Source: Propionibacteriaceae bacterium (GTDB lineage: Bacteria > Actinomycetota > Actinomycetes > Propionibacteriales > Propionibacteriaceae). From it: a DNA stretch of 64,000 nucleotides. Below are positions 49,401 through 57,391 of this stretch, piece after piece. A program made the position numbers and the translations under genes. Positions within the stretch are counted from its first letter, which is position 1. The number at the start of each line of letters is the position of its first letter. The notes below the pieces were generated by a model that was not told the DNA's origin, did not search any database, and saw nothing but the letters and a program-made list of their open reading frames with translations. The stretch lies in NCBI GenBank assembly GCA_031272505.1, contig JAISTQ010000051.1, positions 1 through 64,000 of the forward strand. The letters run 5' to 3'.

Positions 49401-49713
49401 CGCTGGCGACCAGCCCATGAGCCAGGCTTTGGCTCCACCCGAGGAAACGGATATGGCGGATGCGGCGGTGTCGGAGCCTGCCGACCACTTCAGCGGTTAT
49501 TGAGATTAGAAGGAGGGCCCAAACGATCCACCCGGCAACTTTGAGCAGGGTGAAGAACAGGGTGCCGTCATCGGTGCGGGTGAGCACACTCCACAGCGAT
49601 TCCCAGCTGAGGTGCGGCAGGCCCAGGGTGGCGGTGGCGACCAGCAGCATCGGCAGGGCGACCACGATGGCCACGAGTCCGAGCAGCGCCGCCGCCCCTT
49701 TGAGCTTGCCCAT
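46465..49713 (-). CDS. LysM and BTAD-like domain membrane protein
   Basis: A 1082-residue protein. Three N-terminal spans (about 5-30, 53-76, 98-118) are followed by a Pro/Thr-rich linker and a LysM domain at about 188-246 (RTVQKGDTLSQIALEELGDA ... DMIWPGDKVTIPG), a long Glu/Thr/Pro-rich region, another span (WLLAGLTGAGVLLAGGIVLM) and a soluble C-terminal part ending in a bacterial transcriptional activator-like helical repeat (LEAALSLVEGPPYQGFREGH; QARAATQ-like TPR pattern DQAREATQIALIAAPDNAAV). Such proteins accompany Tad clusters in actinobacteria; the LysM part should hold the cell wall. Ribosome site GAAATAGGAG. Promoter P8 lies 32 bases upstream. Confidence 0.85.
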   Translation of the reverse strand: MGKLKGAAALLGLVAIVVALPMLLVATATLGLPHLSWESLWSVLTRTDDGTLFFTLLKVAGWIVWALLLISITAEVVGRLRHRRIRHIRFLGWSQSLAHGLVASVALLFASTATVNTQTVQPAQAAPVTLTQTPKIVPLKTTPTVGQTTQHAQPQHDTPQQATPAKPTPEKPARQATHTRTVQKGDTLSQIALEELGDAERYPEIFKLSKGKPQHTGHRITDPDMIWPGDKVTIPGHTPATPAETPEEETTPEETTLEEPAEPDTTSNDTDTVPVEAGRTVTDEELQNPTATPSIAADADDTVRAAPSDRGAQVAAPMFTTEDTLPTPTETTLAPQEAAPEISAEASVPVVAGTDAEFPTSPTPHGQQTPAGQQMPTGEEVPELAEVGAPTWLLAGLTGAGVLLAGGIVLMFAAGKRNKLRYRRPGKHIQTVTAQQHIPVEATIRRAGEIGQQTLTGIHKALANLSREPQPELLWIDADPETALVTFAGNANLPAPWTPTSEPNVWQADFADLPDTPTAYDPVAWPQLVDVGQQGDIWRLINLEALGTVTLTGEKTYREDLARYLVSQLALTPWGGDITVDLANIFPETGPLSPERIRHHTQVPHQIVEHARHTAETLDGANLTVSQARAAQYGDDLHTSRILVTSSRNPAVDQLDQLINDEALCTGTSILLTDSTPAGVEIQVGADGTVHIPQIRWHGIANRLSAAEADACAQYVAGLAETTDTDMPIYEHPATPWQQLADQSGQLRAEYTKDRDSHIAQALESETLTTATSEQLVETTPNLPEDLPAVAPAVPVTVRNRIKAADPTLKEDLEAFAATYSDRPRLSVLGQMKVRVGRTGNPAIVAKRRQFYTELVAYLAAQPEGATTVEIADVFGLEDERVRKDMSVLRTWLGNSPDGKPYLPYTKENPLSAQRGESVYSIPVLLSDADLFRRLRLRAHSKGEKGAADLEAALSLVEGPPYQGFREGHGHWLAAQPDDTILTEAIIDVAHQLATHHLAKNQIDQAREATQIALIAAPDNAAVLTDLAAIMQAEGNSHASRTIRDQIENWAPDGGAPYDTPTRLERIFQAHLFTDQPLAKTA

Positions 49714-49744
49714 GTTTTTTCTCCTATTTCTTCCCTGTCACCGT

Positions 49745-49775
49745 AGAGAAGGCACAAAACCGCCCGAAGTGGCGC
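49745..49775 (-). promoter_or_regulatory. Promoter module P8 (LysM-BTAD gene)
   Basis: Minus strand GCGCCACTTC at 49775-49766 (two mismatches), 15-base spacer ending GCC, hexamer TTCTCT at 49750-49745. Leader about 30 bases with a normal ribosome site. Confidence 0.65.
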
Positions 49776-49799
49776 ACCTGCCCGTGATTGGCGGAGCGC

Positions 49800-49840
49800 C
49801 TGCCAGGCCCGCCACTTGTTCTGGTGGGTGGGCCTGGCAG
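49800..49840 (-). terminator. Terminator-like hairpin after the Tad operon
   Basis: CTGCCAGGCCC (49800-49810) and GGGCCTGGCAG (49830-49840) form a perfect 11-bp stem with further pairing inside (CCAC/GTGG). It lies 13 bases after the last Tad gene and before P8. No T run, as is common for actinobacterial terminators. Confidence 0.65.
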
Positions 49841-49853
49841 CACCTGTTGAGGG

Positions 49854-50348
49854 TTATTCATTTGTAAACTCGGATGTGGCGGTGTCGCCGTCGCCGCCGC
49901 CGATTGCCGCCGGCGGGTTCAGCTCTTCGCCTTCGGCGACTATCGCGGCGCGGGCGGTGCCGCTGCCGTAGACGGTGATCGTGTGGATGTTGATCGCCTT
50001 CAGGAATCTGGTTTCCGCCTGGTATTTCACGTTCACGGTGACGTTGCCGTCTTTGATGACTGGTTTGCCGTCACATTGGGCTCCTTGGGATTTCACATAG
50101 TCGCAGGCGACGGTGTTGGCCTCGTTTTGGAGGATGTTCAGTTCCAGGCCGGAGGATTCCCATGCGGAGTTGAGGTTCACATGCTGGAAGGCGATCCGGG
50201 CTGCCTCTTTGGCGACGTTGTGCGCGTGGGTGCGCCATCCGATGGATGAGCACAGGTCTGAGATCACGCCGACGAGCACGGTGGCGATGAGCAGGATGCA
50301 CATCGAGAAGATGCAGAACGATGCGCCTGTCTCGTCTTTGTTCCTCAT
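49854..50348 (-). CDS. TadF-like pseudopilin-family protein
   Basis: A 164-residue protein with a short N-terminus ending NKDETGASFCIF, one hydrophobic helix (SMCILLIATVLVGVISDLC) and an extracytoplasmic domain (AKEAARIAFQHVNLN; AETRFLKAINIHTITVYG). The ETG-A-x4 start recalls the prepilin-like processing site of TadE/TadF minor pilins. Third of three consecutive genes of this type; ATG 50348 overlaps the stop before it (ATGA). Likely a minor subunit or assembly factor of the Tad pilus. Confidence 0.75.
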   Translation of the reverse strand: MRNKDETGASFCIFSMCILLIATVLVGVISDLCSSIGWRTHAHNVAKEAARIAFQHVNLNSAWESSGLELNILQNEANTVACDYVKSQGAQCDGKPVIKDGNVTVNVKYQAETRFLKAINIHTITVYGSGTARAAIVAEGEELNPPAAIGGGDGDTATSEFTNE

Positions 50349-50845
50349 CGTTCCCTCCAGATGTCGGTGGCGGAATGCCCGGTGACGGTGACGGTGTATG
50401 TCAGCGCGGTTTTGGCTTTTTGCCCGCCGCGCAAATCCATCATGTCCAGCACACAGTCGATGCGGACGTCCACGGTTTTGTCTCCGGACTCGTACAGGTC
50501 CATGTATGCGCTGGCTGGGACGTCTCCGGTGAGTTCGTAGCCGCGTTCTTCGATTTCGGCGGCGGACACGGTCACCTGCGCGCCGCCGATGCAGGCCAGG
50601 CCGGCGTTTTCCAGCCCATATTGGACTTGTTTCTCGGCGGCTTTCTGCGCGGACTTCTCGGTCCTTTGCAGGGTGGCCGTCCGGGCAGCATCGTCGGCGA
50701 TACCTTGCAGCGAGTTCCACGCCAGGGTGGCCCGGCCGCCGAAATACAGCAAGGCGATCATCGCCATGATCACCGGCACCATGCACACGACCTCGACGGA
50801 GACGCTGCCCCGTTCGTCCCGGCTGTTCCTGTATCTGTTCCGCAT
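50345..50845 (-). CDS. TadE-like minor pilin
   Basis: A 166-residue protein with the TadE signature RDERGSVSVEVVCMVPVIMA followed by a hydrophobic helix and then DDAARTATLQRTEKSAQKAA, as in TadE proteins where the Glu at position five after the glycine is conserved. Four Cys residues in the exported part. Would be cut after Gly by the prepilin peptidase. In the Tad operon, 4 bases from the preceding gene. Confidence 0.85.
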   Translation of the reverse strand: MRNRYRNSRDERGSVSVEVVCMVPVIMAMIALLYFGGRATLAWNSLQGIADDAARTATLQRTEKSAQKAAEKQVQYGLENAGLACIGGAQVTVSAAEIEERGYELTGDVPASAYMDLYESGDKTVDVRIDCVLDMMDLRGGQKAKTALTYTVTVTGHSATDIWRER

Positions 50846-50849
50846 GTCG

Positions 50850-51227
50850 CTACTCGATTATCCGGTCGATCGGCTTGCGCACGGTCACACTGATCTCAGG
50901 TTTCCAGCCGGGGATCAGGCTGGGGCCTTTGCCTTTCAATGTCACCTGCACTTCCGTCTCGGAGGCCCGGCAGCTGACCTCGGAGACACTGATCGCCTTC
51001 CCGGCTAGTTTCGCGGTCTCCATGGCGGTCTGCTCGCAGGCGCTTATCGACGATCCGGCCGCCGCAGCGGCAGCGCCGTCGTTCGCGGCCGCGAGCGCGG
51101 CCGTCCGCCCGTAGAAGAACAGGCCAACCTGCAGGATGCAGCACACGATGAGGATGGCGAGCGGTATGTAGATGGTCCATTCGATGTTTGTCACATCGCC
51201 CCGCTCGTCCCTTCGCCGAGCCGCCAT
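50850..51227 (-). CDS. TadE-like minor pilin (second)
   Basis: A 125-residue protein beginning MAARRRDERGDVTNIEWTIY and continuing with a hydrophobic helix (IPLAILIVCCILQVGLFFYG) and AALAAANDGAAAAAAG. The ERG-x4-E arrangement is that of TadE-type prepilins. ATG 51227 follows CTAGAAGGGCAC; longer upstream frames overlap the Flp-like gene and are rejected. Probably a minor pilin. Confidence 0.8.
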   Translation of the reverse strand: MAARRRDERGDVTNIEWTIYIPLAILIVCCILQVGLFFYGRTAALAAANDGAAAAAAGSSISACEQTAMETAKLAGKAISVSEVSCRASETEVQVTLKGKGPSLIPGWKPEISVTVRKPIDRIIE

Positions 51228-51235
51228 GTGCCCTT

Positions 51236-51439
51236 CTAGCCGGTGGGTGCGGGTACTGACCAGCCGGTGCTGTTCGTCTGCACGAACCCATAGACTGCAC
51301 CGCCGATGATGAGGGCGGCCGCCACACCGATGCAAATCCAGATCACATTGGAGATGTTGTGGTTGTCGCCGCGTTCATCTTTCGGGCAGAACACCTGGTG
51401 CAGGTACGCCATCAGCGATTTCATGTAGGTCAGGTTCAT
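51236..51439 (-). CDS. Flp-like major pilin candidate (67 residues)
   Basis: A small protein: basic/aromatic leader (MNLTYMKSLMAYLHQVFCPK), then DERGDNHNISNVIWICIGVA and AALIIGGAVYGFV, a short hydrophilic end. Size and position (between TadC and the TadE genes) are those of the Flp pilin, and the ERG before a hydrophobic helix fits prepilin cleavage, but the usual Glu after the cleavage site is replaced by Asn/Ile residues. GGAAAAAGAGT precedes ATG 51439. Confidence 0.65.
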   Translation of the reverse strand: MNLTYMKSLMAYLHQVFCPKDERGDNHNISNVIWICIGVAAALIIGGAVYGFVQTNSTGWSVPAPTG

Positions 51440-51455
51440 ACTCTTTTTCCTTTCT

Positions 51456-52370
51456 TTAGGGAGCCTGCATTGTCGCAAACTCAATGAACCATGGGGAGCA
51501 CATGATCAGCACGACCGTAACGGTCATCCCGATGATCGGCAACGTCATCTTCAGGGTTGCCGATTTGGCTGCGGCCTGCTCCACCGCCAGCAGCCGTTCC
51601 CGGAGCGAAAGGCCGAGCGCCGCAAGGTTTGACGCCACATCTGAGCCTTCGTCTCCGGCGAGCCGCATCACCGACGCGACCTCTTCCAAAGCTGGCACAT
51701 CTATCCGGTGCGACAAGGTGGTGAGATCATCCCAAGGGCTGGTGTGTTGCACCGCCGACAGGTTCAACACTTCGTACATCTGCTCGAAAGGCCAACTGTC
51801 CCCCAGCTTCGCCGCCTCCTCCATCGCTTTTCTTGACGAGGCCAAGCCGGCGACCCGTTCGATGGCGACCAGGTCCACAAACGTGCACAGCGCATAGTTG
51901 AACTCGCGCCGCCTGGTGCGCGCCTCGGACCTGACCGTCCCGTTCGGCCCCTTCCAGCCGGCCACCGCGAGCAGCATGGTGACCATCGACGGGATTCCGA
52001 CAGGCAGCCCGACAATGATCGTGAAACCGAGCACCAGCAGCGGCATACCGACCAGCAGCAGTGCCGCGTTCAGGATCTTCTGCCCGTAGAACCGGCCGAT
52101 GCTCATGCCGACAATCGCCAAATCCGCCTCCGGCCGGTACGACACCAGGAACGACGGGAACCTCCGCTGCGCCCACGAGCCGACCCGTTCCAACGTGGGC
52201 GGCTTCACCGCCGGGACGTCCGCCCGGCTGGGCCGCACCGCCTGCTTCCCGGAGAATTTCGCCAACACCCACCCCAGGTCGGGGCGGGCGGGCGCGAAAC
52301 TCGCCACGAACAGGGCGATCCCGCCGAAGACCATCACCCCGGCGAGCATCCACAGTTGCAGCGCGGTCAT
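51456..52370 (-). CDS. tadC: TadC, pilus assembly inner-membrane protein
   Basis: A 304-residue GspF-family protein with an N-terminal span (LWMLAGVMVFGGIALFVASF), two adjacent spans in the middle (LLVGMPLLVLGFTIIVGLPV) and a C-terminal span (TLPIIGMTVTVVLIMCSPWF). The conserved cytoplasmic part includes NYALCTFVDLVAIERVAGLA and AGDEGSDVASNLAALGLSLR. It forms the platform that works with TadA and TadB. Its ATG overlaps the tadB stop (ATGA). Confidence 0.85.
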   Translation of the reverse strand: MTALQLWMLAGVMVFGGIALFVASFAPARPDLGWVLAKFSGKQAVRPSRADVPAVKPPTLERVGSWAQRRFPSFLVSYRPEADLAIVGMSIGRFYGQKILNAALLLVGMPLLVLGFTIIVGLPVGIPSMVTMLLAVAGWKGPNGTVRSEARTRRREFNYALCTFVDLVAIERVAGLASSRKAMEEAAKLGDSWPFEQMYEVLNLSAVQHTSPWDDLTTLSHRIDVPALEEVASVMRLAGDEGSDVASNLAALGLSLRERLLAVEQAAAKSATLKMTLPIIGMTVTVVLIMCSPWFIEFATMQAP

Positions 52371-53248
52371 TTCCGTAACCTCGCCTGCTCGCCCAACACC
52401 CTCGGCGCGTCAGGCATCGCCGCGATCCGGCGCACCAGATACACGAACAAGCCGAACAACCCCAGATAGAACAGCAGCAGCGCCTGCCCGAACGGGCTGC
52501 TGTATTCGAATATCATGCCGGACAGCACCGTGATGCCGACCCCGGCGACGCTGATGGCGACGATCATCCGCGCCTCGGTGCGGGCGCTTTCCCGTTCGGC
52601 CTCGATCGCGAGCCGGTTCCGGACATCCTGCGCCACCAGCACCGAGATCTGCTTCAACGTGGCCGACAGGCCCGAGCCTTGCACCCTGGACGATACGATC
52701 AAAGCTGCCGCCACCTCGTCGCCGGTATAGTCGCGCATCTCCTCGGCGAACGCCCGGAAAGCGACCTCCGGGGTGATGTTCGACCTGGACAGGAAACCCA
52801 CCAGGTGCGTCACCTCAGTTTTGATCGCCGGCGGGACGCTCCGCTGGGAGGCCGCGACAGCTTGCGGCAAAGACTGGCCGGCCATCAGCACCGAAGAAAG
52901 GCTCCGGGTCCATTCCGCCATCGCGTTCATCTTCGCGATCCGGACATCCTCATCGGAGCGCATCATGATCGCAGGCAGGAACACCACTATCGCCGGCAGC
53001 ACAATCGGCGCGATCATCCAGCCGAACACCATCGCGACCAACAAGCCCACCAGGAAAGAACCGACGATCAACAGCCGCCGTTGTGGGCTTTGGGCAACCC
53101 ACCAGCGGGCCAGCCGCGAATCGTGGCGGCCGCGCGGCGGTTTCGCCGGGCGGCGCATCATGCCCAACGCCAGCAGGAACAGGCCGCCGAAAACGGCCGC
53201 CCCCGCCACCAGGGCGAAAATAGTTCCCAAAGCGTACGCGTTCACCAT
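52367..53248 (-). CDS. tadB: TadB, pilus assembly inner-membrane protein
   Basis: A 293-residue GspF-family protein: spans at YALGTIFALVAGAAVFGGLF, LLIVGSFLVGLLVAMVFGWM and near the end (MIFEYSSPFGQALLLFYLGL). The conserved domain reads AEWTRSLSSVLMAGQSLPQA and SGLSATLKQISVLVAQDVRN. ATG 53248 lies inside the tadA stop region (GGCATGGTGA), an overlap of 7 bases. Longer upstream starts are in tadA coding sequence. Confidence 0.85.
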   Translation of the reverse strand: MVNAYALGTIFALVAGAAVFGGLFLLALGMMRRPAKPPRGRHDSRLARWWVAQSPQRRLLIVGSFLVGLLVAMVFGWMIAPIVLPAIVVFLPAIMMRSDEDVRIAKMNAMAEWTRSLSSVLMAGQSLPQAVAASQRSVPPAIKTEVTHLVGFLSRSNITPEVAFRAFAEEMRDYTGDEVAAALIVSSRVQGSGLSATLKQISVLVAQDVRNRLAIEAERESARTEARMIVAISVAGVGITVLSGMIFEYSSPFGQALLLFYLGLFGLFVYLVRRIAAMPDAPRVLGEQARLRK

Positions 53249-54906
53249 GCCCTCCCCGGTTTCTCCGCCAGGTCGGCCTGGAACTGCTCGGGACGCCACC
53301 CGGCGGCCTTGCAGGCGCGGATAAGCTGCTCCGACGGCGGCGCGCACGGGACGGCCGGGACGGTCGCCTGCTCAGACACGAAAATCGGCTCGGTGGTGAT
53401 CTGCCCCTCCACCAAAGAAACCCCGGCGATCTCATCCACCCAGCGGGCCTTCCGCTGGGTGCCGTCCGGCAACATGACCGTCTGCCCACGGAAATACACC
53501 ACCAAATCCAGCACGCTTGCGAGCTTCTCCGTCGCCAGCTCTTTCGTCACCGACGGCCCATGCTCCATCGCGCACGTCACCAGCTTCTGCGTACACGCCC
53601 GCGCGCTCCGCGCATGGGTGGTGGACAGCGACCCGAAACCGGACTCCATAACCTTGATCATCGACCACACCTCCGGGCCGCGCACCTCCCCGACAATCTG
53701 CCGATCCAGACGGTACCTGAACGAGTTGATGATCTGCTCGGCCGTCGTCTCAGAGCCGACACCGCCCTCGCCGCCCTGCCGGGACTCCCACGCGTACACC
53801 AGCGGATGGCGGCGCTGCCCGTCCGCATCCAGCAGCTCATCCAAAAACAGCTCATAGTCTGACTCGAACGTGCCCAACACCTCACCCGGCGGAATCTCGT
53901 TGATCAACGCCCGCATGAACGTCGTCTTGCCCACCGCCTGCTGGCCACACACCACAATCGACAAACCAGCCCGGACCGCCGCCGCCAAAAAATCCGCCGC
54001 CGTCTGTGTCACATTCCCCCACGCCACCAAATCCGCCAAACTCACATCCCGCACCCGATGCCTTCGGATACAAACCGCGACCCTCGACGTCGAAACCGTC
54101 GCCGCCAGCCGATACCCGCCCGGCAAAGTCATATCCAGTGACGGATTCGAATGCGAGAACTGGCGCGGATTCCTCGCCCGCTGCGCAATATCCCTAATGA
54201 ACCCCTCCAGCTCCGCATCCGACGCCGCAATCGGCTCAGCCTGCACCATCGTGCCATCCGAAAGTTCCATCCACACCACATCGCAGCCCTCCAGAAGAAT
54301 GTTCTCAACCCGCTCATCCTCCATCAGATACTGCAGCCGGCCCAGCCGGAACAACGTGTTGAACACCGCCCGGTGCAGCTGCTCCGCCTCCGCCAGCGAA
54401 TACGGCTCGCCCGTCGCCGACACCATCATCGACTGCCGATCCGCGACCACCCGGCCGATCACCTCGGTGCCGAACGCCTCAAACTCATCCGAATCGAACT
54501 GCTCACCCTCATGGGTGCGCAGCCAATCCGCGACCGGCACCGAACACTCATTCGCTAAAGACGCCACCAAATCCCAATCCAACATCTCCGCCCGGCGCTG
54601 CGGCCGCACCCGCAAAGCCGCCACCGCCGGCCTTGGAAGATCCGCCACCGAAGGCACCACCGCCGACACCGGCTCCAACTGGGCGGCCACCTGCTCCGCA
54701 ATCGACGGCAGCGGCCCAACAACAACCTCCGGGTCAGGATCGGCTGGGATCAGCCACGGGGACGGACTGTCATCCGTGCCGTCATCAACAAAGAAAAACC
54801 GCGCCTGGCCCTTCGAAGGCGGCGGAACAGCATCAGCCTTCCGCTGCAGCAACGGCAACGAGCCAATATCGAACTCGTCCCCAAAAGAGAGAGTCTCCTC
54901 GCTCAA
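53242..54906 (-). CDS. tadA: TadA/CpaF pilus assembly ATPase
   Basis: A 554-residue secretion ATPase. After a ~110-residue variable N-terminus come the typical blocks: VENILLEGCDVVWMEL, FSHSNPSLDMTLPGGYRLAA, VAVCIRRHRVRDVSLADLVA, Walker A VVCGQQAVGKTTFMRALINE (about 322-341), Walker B region RLDRQIVGEVRGPEVWSMIK and SGFGSLSTTHARSARACTQK with the conserved His. It powers pilus extension. Starts at ATG 54906, overlapping the TadZ-like stop. Confidence 0.93.
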   Translation of the reverse strand: MSEETLSFGDEFDIGSLPLLQRKADAVPPPSKGQARFFFVDDGTDDSPSPWLIPADPDPEVVVGPLPSIAEQVAAQLEPVSAVVPSVADLPRPAVAALRVRPQRRAEMLDWDLVASLANECSVPVADWLRTHEGEQFDSDEFEAFGTEVIGRVVADRQSMMVSATGEPYSLAEAEQLHRAVFNTLFRLGRLQYLMEDERVENILLEGCDVVWMELSDGTMVQAEPIAASDAELEGFIRDIAQRARNPRQFSHSNPSLDMTLPGGYRLAATVSTSRVAVCIRRHRVRDVSLADLVAWGNVTQTAADFLAAAVRAGLSIVVCGQQAVGKTTFMRALINEIPPGEVLGTFESDYELFLDELLDADGQRRHPLVYAWESRQGGEGGVGSETTAEQIINSFRYRLDRQIVGEVRGPEVWSMIKVMESGFGSLSTTHARSARACTQKLVTCAMEHGPSVTKELATEKLASVLDLVVYFRGQTVMLPDGTQRKARWVDEIAGVSLVEGQITTEPIFVSEQATVPAVPCAPPSEQLIRACKAAGWRPEQFQADLAEKPGRAW

Positions 54907-55700
54907 CGGTCCACCCCCTCCCGCACGCCAGTGAACAACTGCGCCTGCTCCTCGGCCTTCCGGGCCGCCAACTGCCGCAAATCCTCCCCCGTGCCGCGCA
55001 AACTCCGCCCATACAGAGAACGCGGCAGGCTCCGCGCTGCTGGCCCCTGCGCCCCGTCCGCGAACACCGCCGCCCGGCGGGCATCAAACTCGATCTGGCC
55101 AACCACCCGCAACTCCAAAAACTTCTCCAGTGAACGCGACGAATAATGGCCCTTCGCGCCCACCTGCAACAGGCACACCTCATGGACGCCAGCCAACACC
55201 GACTGCCGCAAAGTACGCGCCCAATCCTCCAACGCGATCACCTCCCGCAACGTATTGCGGAACACCATCACCGTCACATCAGATTGAGACACCAACGGCT
55301 GCGGCCAAGCCGCCAACCCCAGGCGGCCCGCATCCACCAACACATCCATGCCCAACGTCGGCAACACCGACCCCAACGGAGCCCACAAAGTTTGCAAACC
55401 CGGCGTCTGATCATGCCGCAACGAACCCGGCACCACCAACACCTCCGAACCATCCACCCGGATCGCCGCCGAAAGCAAACCCTCCCGCAGCCGGCCCTCC
55501 TGCTCCGCCAACTTCAAATCCACCACCGTCGGCGTATCCGCCGGCAAACCAGCCCGGAAAAAACCCGCCAACATACTCGACCCGCCCGCCGGATCAGCCT
55601 GCAACACCAACACCGGACCGCCCCAGAACGTCGCCAACCCCAAAACCGTCGCCGAAACGCCCGGCGACCCCGAAGCTGACACGAACGTGAACACCGCCAC
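54903..55700 (-). CDS. TadZ/CpaE-like ParA-family protein
   Basis: A 265-residue protein starting with GTG 55700, which shares its G with the stop codon of the CpaB-like gene (TAGTG). It has a ParA-type fold start VFTFVSASGSPGVSATVLGL with the P-loop lysines missing, then VLQADPAGGSSMLAGFF and VVDLKLAEQEGRL, MDVLVDAGRLGLAAWPQPLV, VTVMVFRNTLREVIALEDWA. Pseudo-ATPases of this kind position Tad machinery at a cell site. Helical C-terminus. Confidence 0.8.
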   Translation of the reverse strand: MAVFTFVSASGSPGVSATVLGLATFWGGPVLVLQADPAGGSSMLAGFFRAGLPADTPTVVDLKLAEQEGRLREGLLSAAIRVDGSEVLVVPGSLRHDQTPGLQTLWAPLGSVLPTLGMDVLVDAGRLGLAAWPQPLVSQSDVTVMVFRNTLREVIALEDWARTLRQSVLAGVHEVCLLQVGAKGHYSSRSLEKFLELRVVGQIEFDARRAAVFADGAQGPAARSLPRSLYGRSLRGTGEDLRQLAARKAEEQAQLFTGVREGVDR

Positions 55701-56368
55701 TAGCGTTCCACCTCCACATCCGACTCCAACACCACCGCAATCGAACCAGTGCCCGCCCACAAAGCCAACTTCGGCGCCACATCACTAGGGACCGTCACCT
55801 CCACCACACTCGACGAATCACCCGACCGGATGTTATACACCACCGCCGGAATCGAATCCACCGAAGCGGTACCCGACACCGAAGCCGAATTCCCCGACGT
55901 CAACACCAAAGTCACCGGATCGCCCGCCCGCAACGTATCCGTAGACGGCAACAAGCCGCCAACCACCGGCACCGCCACAATCGAAAAACCCTCCGCCGGC
56001 ACCGGCACATCCACAATCGCCGCCGGGGCCACCACCGTCCCCGCAGCCAAATCCTTCACCACCCGGCGTCCCACCACCTGCTCCAAATCCGCGCCCGGAA
56101 CATACACCATCGACGGATCCACCGAAATGCGCACCACACCCAACTCCTCCATGCCGATCAGATGGCCCCGATCCATATCCACCCTGGCGACCACCACCTC
56201 GACCGTCTGCGAAGTGGACGTCCACAACCAAAACCCGAACAGGCCACCCATAATCACCAACGCCGCGCCCACAACCGCCAACATCGGCGAACGCTGCAAC
56301 TTCACCCCAGCCGAAGCCACAACCGTCCCCGCATCACGCGCGCTCACACTCGTCTTCTTCGCCATCAT
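55700..56368 (-). CDS. SAF-domain protein, CpaB/RcpC-like
   Basis: A 222-residue protein: one span (PMLAVVGAALVIMGGLFGFW) and an external SAF domain (VVVARVDMDRGHLIGMEELG, RRVVKDLAAGTVVAPAAIVD), then a beta-rich part (AGDPVTLVLTSGN). Matches CpaB/RcpC, a pilus assembly protein of the periplasmic or wall side. Tandem ATG codons at 56368; AGGAGTTG precedes them. Followed by the TadZ-like gene with one shared base. Confidence 0.8.
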   Translation of the reverse strand: MMAKKTSVSARDAGTVVASAGVKLQRSPMLAVVGAALVIMGGLFGFWLWTSTSQTVEVVVARVDMDRGHLIGMEELGVVRISVDPSMVYVPGADLEQVVGRRVVKDLAAGTVVAPAAIVDVPVPAEGFSIVAVPVVGGLLPSTDTLRAGDPVTLVLTSGNSASVSGTASVDSIPAVVYNIRSGDSSSVVEVTVPSDVAPKLALWAGTGSIAVVLESDVEVER

Positions 56369-56374
56369 CAACTC

Positions 56375-57391
56375 CTAATCGAAAACCTCAATCACCTGGA
56401 TTTCGGCAACCACGATCTGGCGGGTCACCGGGTTAGCGATCTCTTTAAACGTGCCATGGTTCCCATTCGAACCAGTCCACACACCTTCCCAAAGCGCGGT
56501 GAACGTGACCGTCCGATTCTTGGAAGTGTCATAGTAGATGTGATCGCAACCCGGAGATCTCTTCACCTTAGTGTGGGAAAGATTCGCGAAGCCCTTCGCA
56601 TCGTCCCACGGTTCCTTCAAATCATCCCTAGTGCACACAGTGCTTTCACCGTCACCCCAGTCGATCTCCACCTTCGTCACCTGCGCCGTCAACGTGACCG
56701 CGCCATCCTGCCCGGTCTTCGGGCCGACCATCCGCATCGCCTTGCTGTACTTCGACTTGTCCGCCTTGATGATGTCATCGGACCACGTCCACACCGGAAT
56801 CCCCACCAGAATCGGATTCCGCTCCGGATACTGGAACACCAATTCCACCCCCTCCAAATCCATCTGCGCAAACAGATTCCGGGCAACTGCTTCCTCGTTC
56901 ACCTTCTCCACCTGCGCACGCAGCGAAGAATCCGGTCCCACCGGATACCAAACCCTCTTCGTCACCCCATCCTCGACACACACAACCGACGCATAATCAT
57001 CCGGCTTCACCCGGTTCCCGTTAGCATCCAGACCCCCCGGAAACGCCTCATTGAACGACGTCCCAATCGTCCCACCACCAAGCGACGACCTGATCGAGGT
57101 ACAATCAGTCGGCTTCGCCTTCACCGCCACCGGACGAGTCACCGTAGACGATTCCTCTTTCTTCTTAGACGAAGAAGACGGCGGAACCGTCTCAGACACC
57201 GCAACACACTTTTTGGCTCCAGATTTCACGCAGGGCACCATCCCTGAGCTTCCGGTGGGTGTCGCCGCCGGTTTAGCGTTCTCAGCCGTAGCCGGTAAAG
57301 TCATGTGGTTCAAGCCGAAAAGCAGCATAAACCCTGTTGCGGCCACCGCCAGCCGCAAGAGAACGGCCTTGTTAGCTACTGTGCAGTGCAT
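56375..57391 (-). CDS. Secreted protein, copy B of the duplicated pair
   Basis: A 338-residue paralogue of the protein at 19612-20613, sharing VEKVNEEAVARNLFAQMDLE, FQYPERNPILVGIPVWTWSD, DIIKADKSKYSKAMRMVGPK (identical over 20 residues), TKVEIDWGDG and the end VAEIQVIEVFD. The N-terminus has a signal-anchor-like segment (LRLAVAATGFMLLFGLNHM) and a Ser/Lys-rich linker. It lies directly before the Tad assembly genes, which links the family to the pilus. ATG 57391 overlaps the lipoprotein gene by 16 bases. Confidence 0.75.
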   Translation of the reverse strand: MHCTVANKAVLLRLAVAATGFMLLFGLNHMTLPATAENAKPAATPTGSSGMVPCVKSGAKKCVAVSETVPPSSSSKKKEESSTVTRPVAVKAKPTDCTSIRSSLGGGTIGTSFNEAFPGGLDANGNRVKPDDYASVVCVEDGVTKRVWYPVGPDSSLRAQVEKVNEEAVARNLFAQMDLEGVELVFQYPERNPILVGIPVWTWSDDIIKADKSKYSKAMRMVGPKTGQDGAVTLTAQVTKVEIDWGDGESTVCTRDDLKEPWDDAKGFANLSHTKVKRSPGCDHIYYDTSKNRTVTFTALWEGVWTGSNGNHGTFKEIANPVTRQIVVAEIQVIEVFD

